The position numbers and the translations under genes were made by a program. From Variovorax sp. dw_308 (GTDB lineage Bacteria; Pseudomonadota; Gammaproteobacteria; Burkholderiales; Burkholderiaceae_C): DNA of 64,000 nucleotides. Numbering within the stretch: position 1 is the stretch's first letter; every line of letters begins with the position of its first letter. The stretch is from NCBI RefSeq assembly GCF_019207085.1, contig NZ_JAATOM010000020.1, positions 1 to 64,000 of the forward strand, written 5' to 3'. Shown piece after piece: positions 8,149 through 17,741 of this stretch. Under the pieces are notes generated by a model, which ran no database searches, was not told the DNA's origin, and worked only from the letters and a program-made list of their open reading frames with translations.

Positions 8149-8874
8149 ATGGCAAGCAGCAAGACCGGCAAAAGCCAGCCCGGCAACAGCCAGCCCGAAC
8201 CCACGGCCCATGCAGCCGAGATCGTGCGCGAATACGGTCCCTTCGACGGCGCCGAGAAGATCGCCGGCGTGACCCATGACGGCCAGCGCGTCTGGGCCGC
8301 CACGGGCGAGCGGCTGATCGCCTTCGACGCCGACAGCGGCCAGACCACGCGCACGCTCGACCGCGTCTGCGACGCCGGCACCGCCTATGACGGCACGCAC
8401 CTCTACCAGATCGCCGAGCAGCGCATCGACAAGATCGATCCGGTCACCGGCGAGGTGCTGGCCACGATCCCGGCGCCGGGCCACGGCCTCGACTCGGGCC
8501 TCACCTGGGCCGAGGGCAGCCTGTGGGTCGGCCAGTACCGCGACCGCAAGATCCACCAGATCGATCCGCAGACCGGTGCGGTCATCCGCACCATCGAGTC
8601 CAACCGGTTCGTCACCGGCGTGACCTGGGTCGACGGCGAGTTGTGGCACGCCACGTGGGAGGGTGACGCGAGCGAGATTCGCCGCATCGACCCGCACAGC
8701 GGCACGGTGATCGAGCGGCTGGAGATGCCGCCGGGCATCGGCATCAGCGGACTCGAATCCGATGGGGCGGACCTCTTCTATTGCGGTGGCGGATCGAGCG
8801 GAAAGGTCCGCGCCGTGCGCCGCCCCACCAGCGCATCGCGCAGCCCTGCAGGCAAGGCAACGACGCCTTCCTGA
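8149..8874 (+). CDS. Vgb/SMP-30-like beta-propeller protein
   Basis: A 241-residue protein with repeated propeller blades. Successive segments carry the pattern G-V/L-T-x-x-G-x-x-L/W-x-A/V followed by I-D-x-x-T-G (KIDPVTGEVL, QIDPQTGAVI, RIDPHSGTVI), as in the virginiamycin B lyase (Vgb) and glutamine-cyclotransferase-like propellers. There is no signal peptide, so it is probably cytosolic. Function is unknown; the His and Glu set of true Vgb cannot be confirmed by eye. It has a clear AAGGAG ribosome site that is part of the direct repeat, and lies just upstream of the DUF899 gene. Ancestrally it probably followed the HTH regulator directly. Confidence 0.8.
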   Translation: MASSKTGKSQPGNSQPEPTAHAAEIVREYGPFDGAEKIAGVTHDGQRVWAATGERLIAFDADSGQTTRTLDRVCDAGTAYDGTHLYQIAEQRIDKIDPVTGEVLATIPAPGHGLDSGLTWAEGSLWVGQYRDRKIHQIDPQTGAVIRTIESNRFVTGVTWVDGELWHATWEGDASEIRRIDPHSGTVIERLEMPPGIGISGLESDGADLFYCGGGSSGKVRAVRRPTSASRSPAGKATTPS

Positions 8875-8993
8875 CGTTCCCACCCGGTCTTCCGATCGAA
8901 GCACGCGCGGGCCCGCCATCGGCCGGCTGGGTCGCGCCCTGGCCAAGCGCATTGGCAACAACCGCAACGGCTCACCACGCCAAGGAGCAAACC

Positions 8994-9782
8994 ATGAACA
9001 CAAGCACCGCCGAAGCCCGCACACCGAACCATCCCGTCGTCTCGCGCGAGCGCTGGCTTGCCGAACGCAAGGCGCTGCTCGATCGCGAGAAGGAACTGAC
9101 GCGCCTGCGCGACGACATCGCCCGCGCACGCCGCGCGCTGCCGTGGACGCGCATCGACAAGGACTACGTCTTCGACACGCCCGACGGCCCGCGCCGCCTC
9201 GCCGATCTGTTCGAAGGCCGCAGCCAGTTGCTGGTGCAGCACTTCATGCTCGGCCCGGGCTGGGCGCAAGGCTGCCAGAGCTGCTCGTACATGGCCGACC
9301 ACATCGGCGGCATGCAGATCCACCTCGAACATCGCGACGTGACGATGCTCGTCATCTCGCGCGCGCCGCTGGATGAGATCGAGCGCTTTCGGGCGCGCAT
9401 GGGCTGGGGGTTCAAGTGGGTGTCCTCGCATGGCAGCGACTTCAACTTCGACTTCGGCGTCAGCTTCACGCCGGAGGAAAAGGCCCGGGGCGAGGTCGAC
9501 TACAACTTCGGCAAGCGCCCCTTCATGCGCGAGGAACTGCCCGGCGTCAGCGTGTTCTTCAAGGACGAGGCGGGCGAGGTGTTCCGCACCTACTCGACCT
9601 ATGGCCGCGGTGTCGAGGTGATGATGGGCACCTACGACATGCTCGACCTGACGCCCAAGGGCCGCGACGAGCACAACCTGGCGTATCCGATGGATTGGGT
9701 GCGCCATCACGACCGCTACGAGCCGGCGCCGATCGCGCAGCCGGCGCCCTCAGGCGGCGCATGCTGCCATGCAGGGGCTTGA
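8994..9782 (+). CDS. DUF899 family thioredoxin-like protein
   Basis: A 262-residue protein of the DUF899 family. The N-terminal helix is highly charged (ERWLAERKALLDREKELTRL), followed by the signature region with LGPGWAQGCQSCSYMAD, where the CxxC-like cysteines sit where thioredoxin folds place their active site. Later segments GSDFNFDFGVSFTPEE and AYPMDWVRHHD are also typical. The biochemical function of DUF899 is not established; a redox or peroxiredoxin-like role is inference. The start is preceded by AAGGAG. The C-terminus is cysteine-rich (GGACCHAGA). Confidence 0.88.
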   Translation: MNTSTAEARTPNHPVVSRERWLAERKALLDREKELTRLRDDIARARRALPWTRIDKDYVFDTPDGPRRLADLFEGRSQLLVQHFMLGPGWAQGCQSCSYMADHIGGMQIHLEHRDVTMLVISRAPLDEIERFRARMGWGFKWVSSHGSDFNFDFGVSFTPEEKARGEVDYNFGKRPFMREELPGVSVFFKDEAGEVFRTYSTYGRGVEVMMGTYDMLDLTPKGRDEHNLAYPMDWVRHHDRYEPAPIAQPAPSGGACCHAGA

Positions 9783-9812
9783 GGCGCAGTGCCGTGTGAT
9801 GAAGTCAAGGAA

Positions 9813-10403
9813 ATGGACATCCTGGCGAGTCTTTGGCCCTGGCTGGCGGTCGCGGGACTCGGCGCCTTCCATGGGCTGAACCCGGCCAGCGGGTGGATGC
9901 TGGCTGCCGGATTTGCCCTGCGTTCGCGCGACCGGGCGCAGGCGCTGCGTGCCTTGCTGCCGATCGCCGCGGGGCACGCTGCCTCGGTGGCGCTCGTGGC
10001 TGCAGCGGTCGCGTTCGGCATGTCGATGGACCGGACGGTGCTGCAAGTCGTGGCGGGTGGGCTGATGGTGGTGGCTGCGGCCTTGCACCTGTCGGGCCGT
10101 GCACCCCGGCTGGCGCGCAAGCCGGCGGGGCATGCCGGGCTGGCGCTTTGGTCTTTCATGATGTCCACCGCGCACGGCGCCGGCTTGATGCTGGTGCCGG
10201 CCCTGGCGCCGCTGTGCATGGGCGACCCTGCGGCCCGGCAAGGCAGCGCGTCAAACGCCTTGCTGCTCGCGTTCGCGGCCGTCGGTGTTCACACGGTGGC
10301 AATGCTCGCGGTGACCGGCCTCATTGCGAGCGGGGTGTGTCGCGGCTTCGAGGCATGGCGCCGATGGAGACGAGTCGACGAACCCAGGGAGGGAACGTGT
10401 TGA
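9813..10403 (+). CDS. Small polytopic membrane protein
   Basis: A 196-residue protein with about five hydrophobic segments (PWLAVAGLGAFHG; LPIAAGHAASVALVAAAVAF; VLQVVAGGLMVVAAALHL; WSFMMSTAHGAGLMLVPAL; LLAFAAVGVHTVAMLAVTGL). The intramembrane histidines (FHGLNPASG, STAHGAG) recall LysE/NicO-superfamily metal or small-solute exporters, but the HX4D nickel motif is not present. It starts 30 bp after the DUF899 stop and is probably in the same transcript. It ends only 4 bp before the convergent gene at 10408. Function not recognised. Confidence 0.75.
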   Translation: MDILASLWPWLAVAGLGAFHGLNPASGWMLAAGFALRSRDRAQALRALLPIAAGHAASVALVAAAVAFGMSMDRTVLQVVAGGLMVVAAALHLSGRAPRLARKPAGHAGLALWSFMMSTAHGAGLMLVPALAPLCMGDPAARQGSASNALLLAFAAVGVHTVAMLAVTGLIASGVCRGFEAWRRWRRVDEPREGTC

Positions 10404-10407
10404 CGAC

Positions 10408-11442
10408 CTACAAGGTGCCGAGCAGCCCTGCGTTCGTCTGCAGCCACTTCAGCGTGCGCAATTGATCGTTGTGCTCCGTCGTGCACAACGCAAGGTGAGC
10501 GCGCTGCGAAGGCGGCACAGTAGTGGCAACCGTCGCAGCGGCGGCAGCCTTGGCTGCGGCGGCAATCTCATCCAGGCAGGCAGCCTTGGCCGGCGAGGGG
10601 GAGGGCCACGGCGGCGGGACAGGTGCTGGCGCAGGGGCCTGTGCATTGGGCGCTTGTGAAGCCTGCGAGCTTGCCGATGGCACGTCCGGCTTGGGCACCG
10701 GCGTCTCGATCGCGGGGTCTGCCGCGAGGATGGCAACCTGGCGTGTCAGCACCCACAGCGGCACCGAGTCGGCGTTCTTGGTTATCCAGGCCCGCGTCGA
10801 AGCGCTTTGCAGGGCTGCGGGCTTGACGTTTTCGCAGGCGGTCCCGGCCTTGCCGATGCGATCGCCGAGGCGCGGCCAGGCGTTGACGGGCGTGGCCGGC
10901 AGTGCCCGCACGGGCTGACCCTTGTCGCCCGTGGTCGGGATGCCCTGGGCGGACTTGGCGAGAGCCTCCGTGTAGGCCCGCGCTTCCCTCTGGTTGCCGT
11001 TGAGCACGTCGGCCACTTCGTTCGCGTAGCCGTCGAAGCAGCCGGTGGAAGTAGCCTCGGCCAACAGCAGTTCGTCGAGCAGCGCGATGAGGCCCATGCT
11101 CACGACGATGGCGTGGCCGTCCAGCCGCCGCTGCGTGCCAAGGAGCGGCGTGGGCGTGGGGATGACGCTCAGTCGCGTGGCCTTGCGGATGGCAGCTTCG
11201 CGCGGACTCTCCCATGACGAAGCGGTAGCGGCCGCCCGCCATGCAGCGAAGGCCGCGGCCCAGCGTTGGTACTGTTGGCCCGCAGCGCTCACCTGGGTGG
11301 GCAGCGGAGGCGGCTTGTCGCTGCCTTCAGCCTGGGCGCCGCCAGCCTGCGCCAGCAGCAGCGTGACTGCGACAGGCAGCACGCGACGGCACAAGGTGGG
11401 CAGGCGCTGCCGGCAGCACGGGTGCAGGGTGGCGCCGGTCAC
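10408..11442 (-). CDS. Exported protein of unknown function, coupled to patatin-like gene
   Basis: A 344-residue protein. I chose the GTG at 11442, whose GTGA overlaps the TGA of the upstream patatin-like gene, so translation is coupled. A signal peptide is visible (RRVLPVAVTLLLAQAGGAQA). The mature part is helical with a motif-like stretch of Asp, Leu and Ala (IVVSMGLIALLDELLLAEA), a few cysteines (Cys in STGCFDGY and TACENV), and a proline/alanine-rich linker near residue 255 (QAPNAQAPAPAPVPPPWP). The C-terminal 60 residues are alanine-rich and helical. No known domain is recognised. Its constant companion role to the patatin-like enzyme is inferred from coupling only. Confidence 0.7.
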   Translation of the reverse strand: MTGATLHPCCRQRLPTLCRRVLPVAVTLLLAQAGGAQAEGSDKPPPLPTQVSAAGQQYQRWAAAFAAWRAAATASSWESPREAAIRKATRLSVIPTPTPLLGTQRRLDGHAIVVSMGLIALLDELLLAEATSTGCFDGYANEVADVLNGNQREARAYTEALAKSAQGIPTTGDKGQPVRALPATPVNAWPRLGDRIGKAGTACENVKPAALQSASTRAWITKNADSVPLWVLTRQVAILAADPAIETPVPKPDVPSASSQASQAPNAQAPAPAPVPPPWPSPSPAKAACLDEIAAAAKAAAAATVATTVPPSQRAHLALCTTEHNDQLRTLKWLQTNAGLLGTL

Positions 11443-14400
11443 GATGCGGCCTCCGTGTGCGCAGCGGGTGATGGCGCAGGCGTCGAAGCGGGCGCCGATG
11501 CGGCAGGCGGCGCGGATGCTCCTCCGCCAGGCGGCGGCGGCGGTGATGGTGGCGCTGGCGCTGGCTGCGGGCCCAGCGCGGCGCCTGCCGTCACATACCC
11601 CAGCAGACGGTAGCTCTCGAACTGCCGCTCGTCGAAGAACTGGTCGATGGTGCTCTGGTGGGGGAAGCGGTTGGGGTCCGAGCCGTCCTTGCCGGGCCTG
11701 GCGCTGTCGCGGGCATAGGCGGCAAGCTCGGGCGGGTCGTCCTCCCGCAGGACGGGCTTGAGCACGATCAGCTCGCCGTCCTCGGCGGCGTCGCTGCCGT
11801 CGCGCTCGGAGTAGAGGATGTCCGCCGTGAAGCTGCGCGGTCCCGTCTTCCCGCCGCTCGGCAGCTCGGGCGGAAGCCTGATGGGGATGCCGAGGTCGAC
11901 GCGGATCTTCCGCACGGCATCGAGCAGGTCGCCCCATTCGTACGCGCCGTCGCAACTGGCGTCGACGAGCACGATCCGGCGGCATCGGCGACGCACCATC
12001 TCGTAGATGCCCATGTTGTCGAAGTGGCCGCCGTCGGAGAGGTAGATGAACCGGTCCTCGTCGCCAGTGGCACTGGCCGCCTCTGCGAGCATCACGTCCA
12101 GGCCCAGGCCGGCCTGCTCCTTGTACCAGCGGAAGTTCTGCACGGGGTTGGGAGACCACCAGCCCAGGCGCACGTTGAAGAGCGTCATGACGGCGGTCAC
12201 CAGCGTCGAACTGTGATAGCCCATGTTGGGAGAGGCCGCCGCGCCGGAGATGGTCATCGCGCGGCCCAGCGACATGCCGCCGGAATAGAACTCGGTGGGC
12301 CGGAAGCCAAGGTGGGCAGAGCCGCAGAAGAGCGGCGTGGCAACGAAGGAGGCGGCCTTGCGCTGCTGCCAGTCCAGCCGCTTGTCCGAAGGCTTCACCA
12401 GGTTGAGCGCGATGTTGACCAATGGGTAGAGCCGCGGCTGTCCCTCGGGCGAGCGCAGCGGCGCACCGAGGTCTGCCAGCGGCGGGTTGTCGTCGGGATC
12501 GAAGCGGGTGAACCAGTGCGGGTGGCGCACCGGCCGCCCGGAGCCGAGGTAGGCGCGCACCAGGCGGTTGCCGTACATGCCGTGCAACGAGAACTGGTTG
12601 GCGCCCATGAAGAACGCCATGCCGATCGACACGAGCAGCAGCGGCCCGCAAGCCCCGATCAGCGCCAGGAGGTTCGAGCGCAGCAGCACGTGGGCATACA
12701 CCTGGGCACCGGCCGAGCTTCCCAGCTCGGCCAGCTCGGCGCTGACGGGGTCAGGCTCGGGCGCCTGCGTGTGCACGATGTCGCTGCCCGCCACGCCTGC
12801 CGTGGCGGCCTGCATGCGCACCTGCTCGCGCAGGTACTCGGTCTGCGCATGCAGGTCGGTGGTGCAGACGGCGCGGCTCCAGCGCCAGTCGTAGCAGCGG
12901 TCCAGGGCGATGTGCCAGCACATCGACAGCGTCAGCAGCATGGCCAGCAGCACCAGCCCGGCCATGACGTCCAGCACCCGTTGGCGCAGCAGGCGCATGA
13001 CGCGCTGGGCCTGGGTCTTGATGTCGTCGCCGTGCTTGCTCCAGTAGCCGCTGAGCGCGGTCAGCACGCCCAGGGTGCCGCTGCCTATTCCGAACTTGAC
13101 GGCGGTGATGCCGGCGTCGGCGACGTAGCCCAGGATGAACATCGGCGCCCACACGACCAGGCCGAAGGCGACCACCCAGGCGAGGGTGAAGATCAGCCAG
13201 GCTGCAGTGGCGCGGGCCCACCATTCGCGGTCCTCCTCGCTGCTGACGCGGCCCATCAGGCCGGCATACAGGGTCATGGACAGCCAGAAGGCCCCGGTCA
13301 TCGCCGGCACCGCGAAGCTCGCGTAGAGCAATCGCTGCGTGGCCGACAGCTCTTGCGCCACGGCGCCTTGCCCGAGCTGCGACAGCACCGCCAACGCGAG
13401 CAAGCCACCCACGGCGCCCACCACGACTACGAAAAAAACGCCCCACGGGCTGGCAGGCCGCAACTCGAGCTTGCGCCAGTGCTTGCGCAACAGCACGCCC
13501 AGCAGCATGCCGATGAAATGCGCCGCCGCGCCGCCGGCAGCGAACCACCGCCAGTCCTGCTTGTGCAGCGGCTCCGTCCACGACCCCAGCAGGGCCAGAA
13601 CCGTTACGGCCAGCGTGATCGGCAGGAAGCAGGCCCACGAGAACATGCTTTTTTGCGGCACCTGCGGCTGCCTTGCCGGCCGGCGGACGGGCTCGGGCAG
13701 GTCGGACGCGATGTAGGCGATGCCCAGGATGATGACCACCAGCACGCCCCACAGTGGCCACCACTCGGCCAGGCTTTTCGGAGTCAGCGCCGGCCCCCCG
13801 ATGTCCACCGCGAGGTACAGCCGCGGCAGTGCCACGAGGGCCGCCAGGAACGGCAACCACACCACCCAGTTCAGCATCAAGTTGCGCAGGAAGATCGCAA
13901 CGAGCGTGAATGCGTCGGTGCTCAGGCCGCCCCGGGGGCTCAGGTAGTTGCTGTAGGCGCGCAGCGGGGCGACAGGGTCGGTCGCGCCGCCGCTGATGCG
14001 CGTGGCGCCCGCCATCCGGGACGCGCCCTCGGTGCCGGCGCTGTGGCCGATGTGGTACAGGCGCAGTTGCACGGCCGCTTTGCCGGCGGTGTCGGCGGCC
14101 TCGTCCTCGGCCGCGTCGATCCGCTGGAGTTCGGATTGCAGCGCTGCCAGCCGGGCCTTGTCGGTATCGTTCTGCTTCGGCTTTTCGATGATGGCGTTCA
14201 GTTCCGCCGCGACCTCGCGCCTGGGCGCCTCGTATTCCTTGCGCTTCGCGCAGCTGCCGCTCAGGTAGGCCTGCCACAACCCGTTCACCAGCCAGCTGCC
14301 CATGTAGCCACCACCGCTGACGGTGGAGATGTAGTGGAAGTCCTCCAGCTGACCCTTCCCGGCAAGCCACTGCAGCACGCCCAGGCTGAATGTCGCGCTG

Positions 14401-14693
14401 CGGATTCCGCCGCCGGACAGGCACAGGGCCGTGGCGCTGTTGGCCTTGGTGAAGCCCTGCACCAGTTCGGACAGCGAGTGCAGGTACCGGTCCGGGTCCG
14501 GATCCGGTCCTGCATCGGGCTTGGGCTTGAAATCGGGGTCGAGCGCTGTCCAGCGCAGATCGCGGAGGACGTGCACGGCCTCCTGCCGCAGCATGTCCTC
14601 GGGGTCCCAGTAGGGCGCCGCCTGCGCCTCCTGGCGTCTTTTTTCTTCTTGCCGGTCCCTGGCGGTCTTCTGCTTGCTCTTCAGGTTGAACAT
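11439..14693 (-). CDS. Large polytopic patatin-like phospholipase
   Basis: A 1084-residue protein from the ATG at 14693 (MFNLKSKQK), with AAAGGG upstream; a GTG at 14714 is also in frame. The patatin domain is split. The oxyanion loop CLSGGGIRSATFSLG (near residue 100) and the nucleophile segment STVSGGGYMGSWL come first. Then follows a block of roughly eight to nine hydrophobic helices (about 275-705), and the Asp segment YLSDGGHFDNMGIYE comes late (near 885). This is the arrangement of large membrane patatin-like proteins found in many Proteobacteria. It should be a membrane-bound acyl hydrolase acting on lipids. Its stop overlaps the start of the exported partner at 11442. Confidence 0.85.
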   Translation of the reverse strand: MFNLKSKQKTARDRQEEKRRQEAQAAPYWDPEDMLRQEAVHVLRDLRWTALDPDFKPKPDAGPDPDPDRYLHSLSELVQGFTKANSATALCLSGGGIRSATFSLGVLQWLAGKGQLEDFHYISTVSGGGYMGSWLVNGLWQAYLSGSCAKRKEYEAPRREVAAELNAIIEKPKQNDTDKARLAALQSELQRIDAAEDEAADTAGKAAVQLRLYHIGHSAGTEGASRMAGATRISGGATDPVAPLRAYSNYLSPRGGLSTDAFTLVAIFLRNLMLNWVVWLPFLAALVALPRLYLAVDIGGPALTPKSLAEWWPLWGVLVVIILGIAYIASDLPEPVRRPARQPQVPQKSMFSWACFLPITLAVTVLALLGSWTEPLHKQDWRWFAAGGAAAHFIGMLLGVLLRKHWRKLELRPASPWGVFFVVVVGAVGGLLALAVLSQLGQGAVAQELSATQRLLYASFAVPAMTGAFWLSMTLYAGLMGRVSSEEDREWWARATAAWLIFTLAWVVAFGLVVWAPMFILGYVADAGITAVKFGIGSGTLGVLTALSGYWSKHGDDIKTQAQRVMRLLRQRVLDVMAGLVLLAMLLTLSMCWHIALDRCYDWRWSRAVCTTDLHAQTEYLREQVRMQAATAGVAGSDIVHTQAPEPDPVSAELAELGSSAGAQVYAHVLLRSNLLALIGACGPLLLVSIGMAFFMGANQFSLHGMYGNRLVRAYLGSGRPVRHPHWFTRFDPDDNPPLADLGAPLRSPEGQPRLYPLVNIALNLVKPSDKRLDWQQRKAASFVATPLFCGSAHLGFRPTEFYSGGMSLGRAMTISGAAASPNMGYHSSTLVTAVMTLFNVRLGWWSPNPVQNFRWYKEQAGLGLDVMLAEAASATGDEDRFIYLSDGGHFDNMGIYEMVRRRCRRIVLVDASCDGAYEWGDLLDAVRKIRVDLGIPIRLPPELPSGGKTGPRSFTADILYSERDGSDAAEDGELIVLKPVLREDDPPELAAYARDSARPGKDGSDPNRFPHQSTIDQFFDERQFESYRLLGYVTAGAALGPQPAPAPPSPPPPPGGGASAPPAASAPASTPAPSPAAHTEAAS

Positions 14694-14800
14694 GGAAGCA
14701 CCCTTTGAAGCCACTGTCGGGCGCGAGCTTGCACGTGGCGGCGGGCGGAGGCAACCTCAAACTGGTGGATACGGGACTGCCGAGGCCCTTGCGCTGGTTG

Positions 14801-16924
14801 TCAGCCAGCCAGGACCACGACGCCGTCGGCGGCGCGCACGCCTTGCCCTTCGGGCAGGACGAAGACCGGGTTGATCTCGGCCTCGACGAGGCGATCGCCC
14901 AACTGCGCGGCCATCTGCGAGAAAGCGACGATGGCATCCACCAGCGCTTCGACATCCGCCTTCGGTCGACCGCGGAAGCCGTCCAGCAGTGGCCAGGTCT
15001 TGAGCTCCTGCGCCATGCCGAGCGCTTCCTCGCGACTCAAGCCGCCTTCCGAAGGCAGCAGGCGCATCGTGGTGTCCTTGAAGAGCTCCGCGGTCACGCC
15101 GCCCATGCCCAGTAGGATCGCCGTCCCCAGCGCGTCGTGATGCACTCCCAGGATCAGCTCCGTGCCACCGCCCACCATCTCCTGCACCAGGAAGCGCTGC
15201 GGCCGCACGCCGGCCCTGGCCTCGACCTCCGACGCCATCGCCTGCAGGCGCGTGCCCACGGTCTCCGGCGTGAGGTTGACGGCGACGCCGCCCACATCGC
15301 TCTTGTGCGTGATCTCGGCCGACAGGATCTTGAGCACGACGCGACCACCCAGCTTGCGCGCGGAGGCTTCCGCCTGCGTCGGCGTCGTCACCACCACCTC
15401 GCGTGCGCAGGGCACCCCGAAGCGGGTGAACAACTGCTTGGCCTGTGCTTCGTCCAGCGAACCGGCCGGCAGGTCGTCGATGGCCACGGTCTCTTTCGCG
15501 ATGCTGGCCGGTGCGGGCGCCTGCCAGCGGCCGACCTTGAGCATCGCGCCCAGCGCCGCGGTGCAGCTTTCCGCGTTGGCAAAGGCGGGCACGCCACGCT
15601 GCGTGAGCAGGGCCCCGACTTCGGGCGCATGCGGGCTCACGTAGGCGATCACCGGCTTGTCGGAATGGGGCAGGCAGTCCTCGATGGCCCCGGCCATCAG
15701 TTCGGGCATGGCCAGGCCGGACGATCCCACGATGATCGCGAGCGCGTCATAGCTCGGGCTCTTCAGCAGGACGTCGATGGCGCCGCGCAGGAGATCCGGC
15801 TTCAATCCAGCCAGGGTCACGTCGATGGGGTTGCGGTCCAGCACGGCGTGGTCGCCGGTCTGCAGCGCGCGCAGGGCCTCGGCCGTCGCGGCATCGGGCG
15901 CCGGCGTCTCGAACCCCTGCATGCCCAGGTCGTCCGAGACCAGCGTGCCAGCCCCGCCGGTGGATGTCAGGATGGCAACGCGCGGACCCCGCAGCTTGCG
16001 GCCCGTGGCCAGTGCCACCGGGATGTCGAGCAGGTCGCCAAAGCTCCGGGCGCGGATCACGCCCACCTGCCGGAACAACGCGTCGTACATGCTGTCGGCG
16101 CCGGCCATCGCACCGGTGTGCGACACCGCGGCCTTGGCGCCCGCCTCGGACCGGCCGATCTTGAACGCAACCACGGGCTTGCCCGCTTTCGCTGCCTTCA
16201 GCGCCGCGGCACGGAACTTCTCGGGGTTGCGCACGGTTTCGATGTAGAGCGCGATGACCCTGGTGGCATCGTCGTCCACCAGGTGGTCGATGAAATCGGA
16301 CAGTTCCAGGTCGACCTCGTTGCTCGTCGAGATCAGCTTGGACAGGCCGATGCCGCGCGCCGCGGCCCGCGAGAGCAGCGAGCCGAGGATGCCGCCGCTC
16401 TGAGACACCACGCCGATGCCGCCCACCGGGAAGTGGTCCATCTCCAACGCACCGCTCGCCGACAGCACGATGTTGTCGGTGAGGTTGACCAGCCCGATCG
16501 TGTTGGGGCCGAGGATGCGCATGTCGCCGGCCGCCTCGATGAGTTGCTGCTGGCGACGTGCGCCTTGCTCGCCGGTCTCGGTGTACCCGCTCGCCAGGAC
16601 GATCGCAGCAGCCGTGCCGCGTGCCGCGAGCTCGCTGACCGCTTGATGGGCGCGCTCGGCGCCGAGCAGCACGATGCCCACGTCGGGGTTGCCCGGCAGG
16701 GAGGCGATGTCCGGGTAGCACTTCAATCCGTTGATGGCGTCGACCCGAGGATTGACCGGGTAGATGTCCCCGGTGAATCCATGCTTCCGGAGGTAGGCAA
16801 CCGGACGACCCGCCGTCTTGGCGGCATCGGCAGAGGCGCCGATCACGGCGACGCTGCGGGGCTTGATCAGCCGGGCGATGGCATTCATGGCGGTCACTGC
16901 GTGCAAGTCGATCATGTCGTTCAT
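14801..16924 (-). CDS. Acyl-CoA synthetase (NDP-forming) / acetyl-CoA synthetase II-like, fused alpha-beta
   Basis: A 707-residue protein with the fused subunit order of ADP-forming acyl-CoA synthetases. First come a CoA-binding Rossmann domain (SVAVIGASADAAKTAG), succinyl-CoA-ligase-like domains with GPNTIGLVN, and the phosphohistidine segment SHTGAMAGAD (His269). The ATP-grasp part then lies at about 490-700 (GRVVLKILSAEITHKSDVGGVAVNL, LVEAEINPVFV; shown here as separate motifs). It should convert an organic acid, CoA and ATP to the acyl-CoA. Its ATG overlaps the stop of the enoyl-CoA hydratase (ATGA), and it closes the operon transcribed from 18740. Substrate is unknown. Confidence 0.9.
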   Translation of the reverse strand: MNDMIDLHAVTAMNAIARLIKPRSVAVIGASADAAKTAGRPVAYLRKHGFTGDIYPVNPRVDAINGLKCYPDIASLPGNPDVGIVLLGAERAHQAVSELAARGTAAAIVLASGYTETGEQGARRQQQLIEAAGDMRILGPNTIGLVNLTDNIVLSASGALEMDHFPVGGIGVVSQSGGILGSLLSRAAARGIGLSKLISTSNEVDLELSDFIDHLVDDDATRVIALYIETVRNPEKFRAAALKAAKAGKPVVAFKIGRSEAGAKAAVSHTGAMAGADSMYDALFRQVGVIRARSFGDLLDIPVALATGRKLRGPRVAILTSTGGAGTLVSDDLGMQGFETPAPDAATAEALRALQTGDHAVLDRNPIDVTLAGLKPDLLRGAIDVLLKSPSYDALAIIVGSSGLAMPELMAGAIEDCLPHSDKPVIAYVSPHAPEVGALLTQRGVPAFANAESCTAALGAMLKVGRWQAPAPASIAKETVAIDDLPAGSLDEAQAKQLFTRFGVPCAREVVVTTPTQAEASARKLGGRVVLKILSAEITHKSDVGGVAVNLTPETVGTRLQAMASEVEARAGVRPQRFLVQEMVGGGTELILGVHHDALGTAILLGMGGVTAELFKDTTMRLLPSEGGLSREEALGMAQELKTWPLLDGFRGRPKADVEALVDAIVAFSQMAAQLGDRLVEAEINPVFVLPEGQGVRAADGVVVLAG

Positions 16925-17724
16925 TGCGCTGACTCCTTCCTGGTGTTGCTCTTGGAAAGGAAGGCCATCACCGACTCGCGGTGCTCGGTGCTCGTGTAGC
17001 AGATGCCCTGCGCCTGGCTACCCTGTGCGAACACCTGCTGTGCGGGAAGCTCGAAGGTCTGGTTGAGGATGGTCTTGCCCAGCGCCAGTGCCGTGGCGGA
17101 GCCCTTGCTCATCTCCGCCGCCCAGCGCTGCGCATCCGCGACCAGGCTGTCGGCGTCCGACTTGCGATCGGCGATGCCCAGGCGCAAGGCCTCTTCCAGC
17201 TCGACCTTGCGTCCGCTGAAGATCAGTTCCTTGGCCCTTGCTAGGCCCACGCGGCGCGGAAGGAAGTACATGCCGCCGCCGTCCGGAATGATCCCGCGGT
17301 GGATGTAGGACCAGGTGAAGCTGGCCGCGCCGGAAGCGATGATGAAGTCGCATGCCAGCGCCGTGTCGGCGCCGAGCCCCGACGCCGCGCCATTGACGGC
17401 GGCAATGGTCGGCTTGGGCATGGTGTGCAGCAGCGACTGGGTGTGGTGAACGCGCTGCTGGCGGCTCCATCCGTTGAAGCCCACCTCGCCGGCCGGCGCC
17501 TGCATGCGGCGTTCCATGCCGGCCACGTCGCCACCGGCGCAGAAGCCCTTGCCGCGACCGGTCAGCACCAGTGCGCGAATGTTCTTGTCATAGGTCACGT
17601 GCTCGAGCGCGGCGATGAATTCCGTCCGCATGTCGTCGCTCATCGCATTGCGCTTCTCGGGTCGGTTCAGCCACAGCGTGGCGATGCCGTCGACGACTTC
17701 GAGTTGGATCAGATTGGAGTTCAT
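16921..17724 (-). CDS. Enoyl-CoA hydratase/isomerase (crotonase family)
   Basis: A 267-residue crotonase-fold enzyme starting at the ATG at 17724. The first oxyanion-hole loop is TGRGKGFCAGGDVAGM and the second is NGAASGLGAD. At the position of the second catalytic Glu of classical hydratases the sequence is IIPDGGGMYFLP, with Asp instead of Glu, so isomerase, hydrolase or hydratase activity must stay open. It lies between the acyl-CoA synthetase and the Bug receptor, consistent with import, CoA activation and beta-oxidation-like processing of a carboxylic acid. Confidence 0.88.
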   Translation of the reverse strand: MNSNLIQLEVVDGIATLWLNRPEKRNAMSDDMRTEFIAALEHVTYDKNIRALVLTGRGKGFCAGGDVAGMERRMQAPAGEVGFNGWSRQQRVHHTQSLLHTMPKPTIAAVNGAASGLGADTALACDFIIASGAASFTWSYIHRGIIPDGGGMYFLPRRVGLARAKELIFSGRKVELEEALRLGIADRKSDADSLVADAQRWAAEMSKGSATALALGKTILNQTFELPAQQVFAQGSQAQGICYTSTEHRESVMAFLSKSNTRKESAQ

Positions 17725-17741
17725 GGGTCGGCCTTTGTGCT

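Noticed and set aside
11439..14693. Reading the patatin-like gene as a CBASS-type defence effector
   Set aside because: No cyclase, sensor or ancillary CBASS gene lies nearby, and the protein is far larger and polytopic, unlike CBASS patatins.
11658..14708. A 1016-codon plus-strand frame opposite the patatin-like gene
   Set aside because: Its composition is rich in Arg, His, Gln and Ala with no domain, and it mirrors a minus-strand gene with clear motifs. It is a high-GC shadow.
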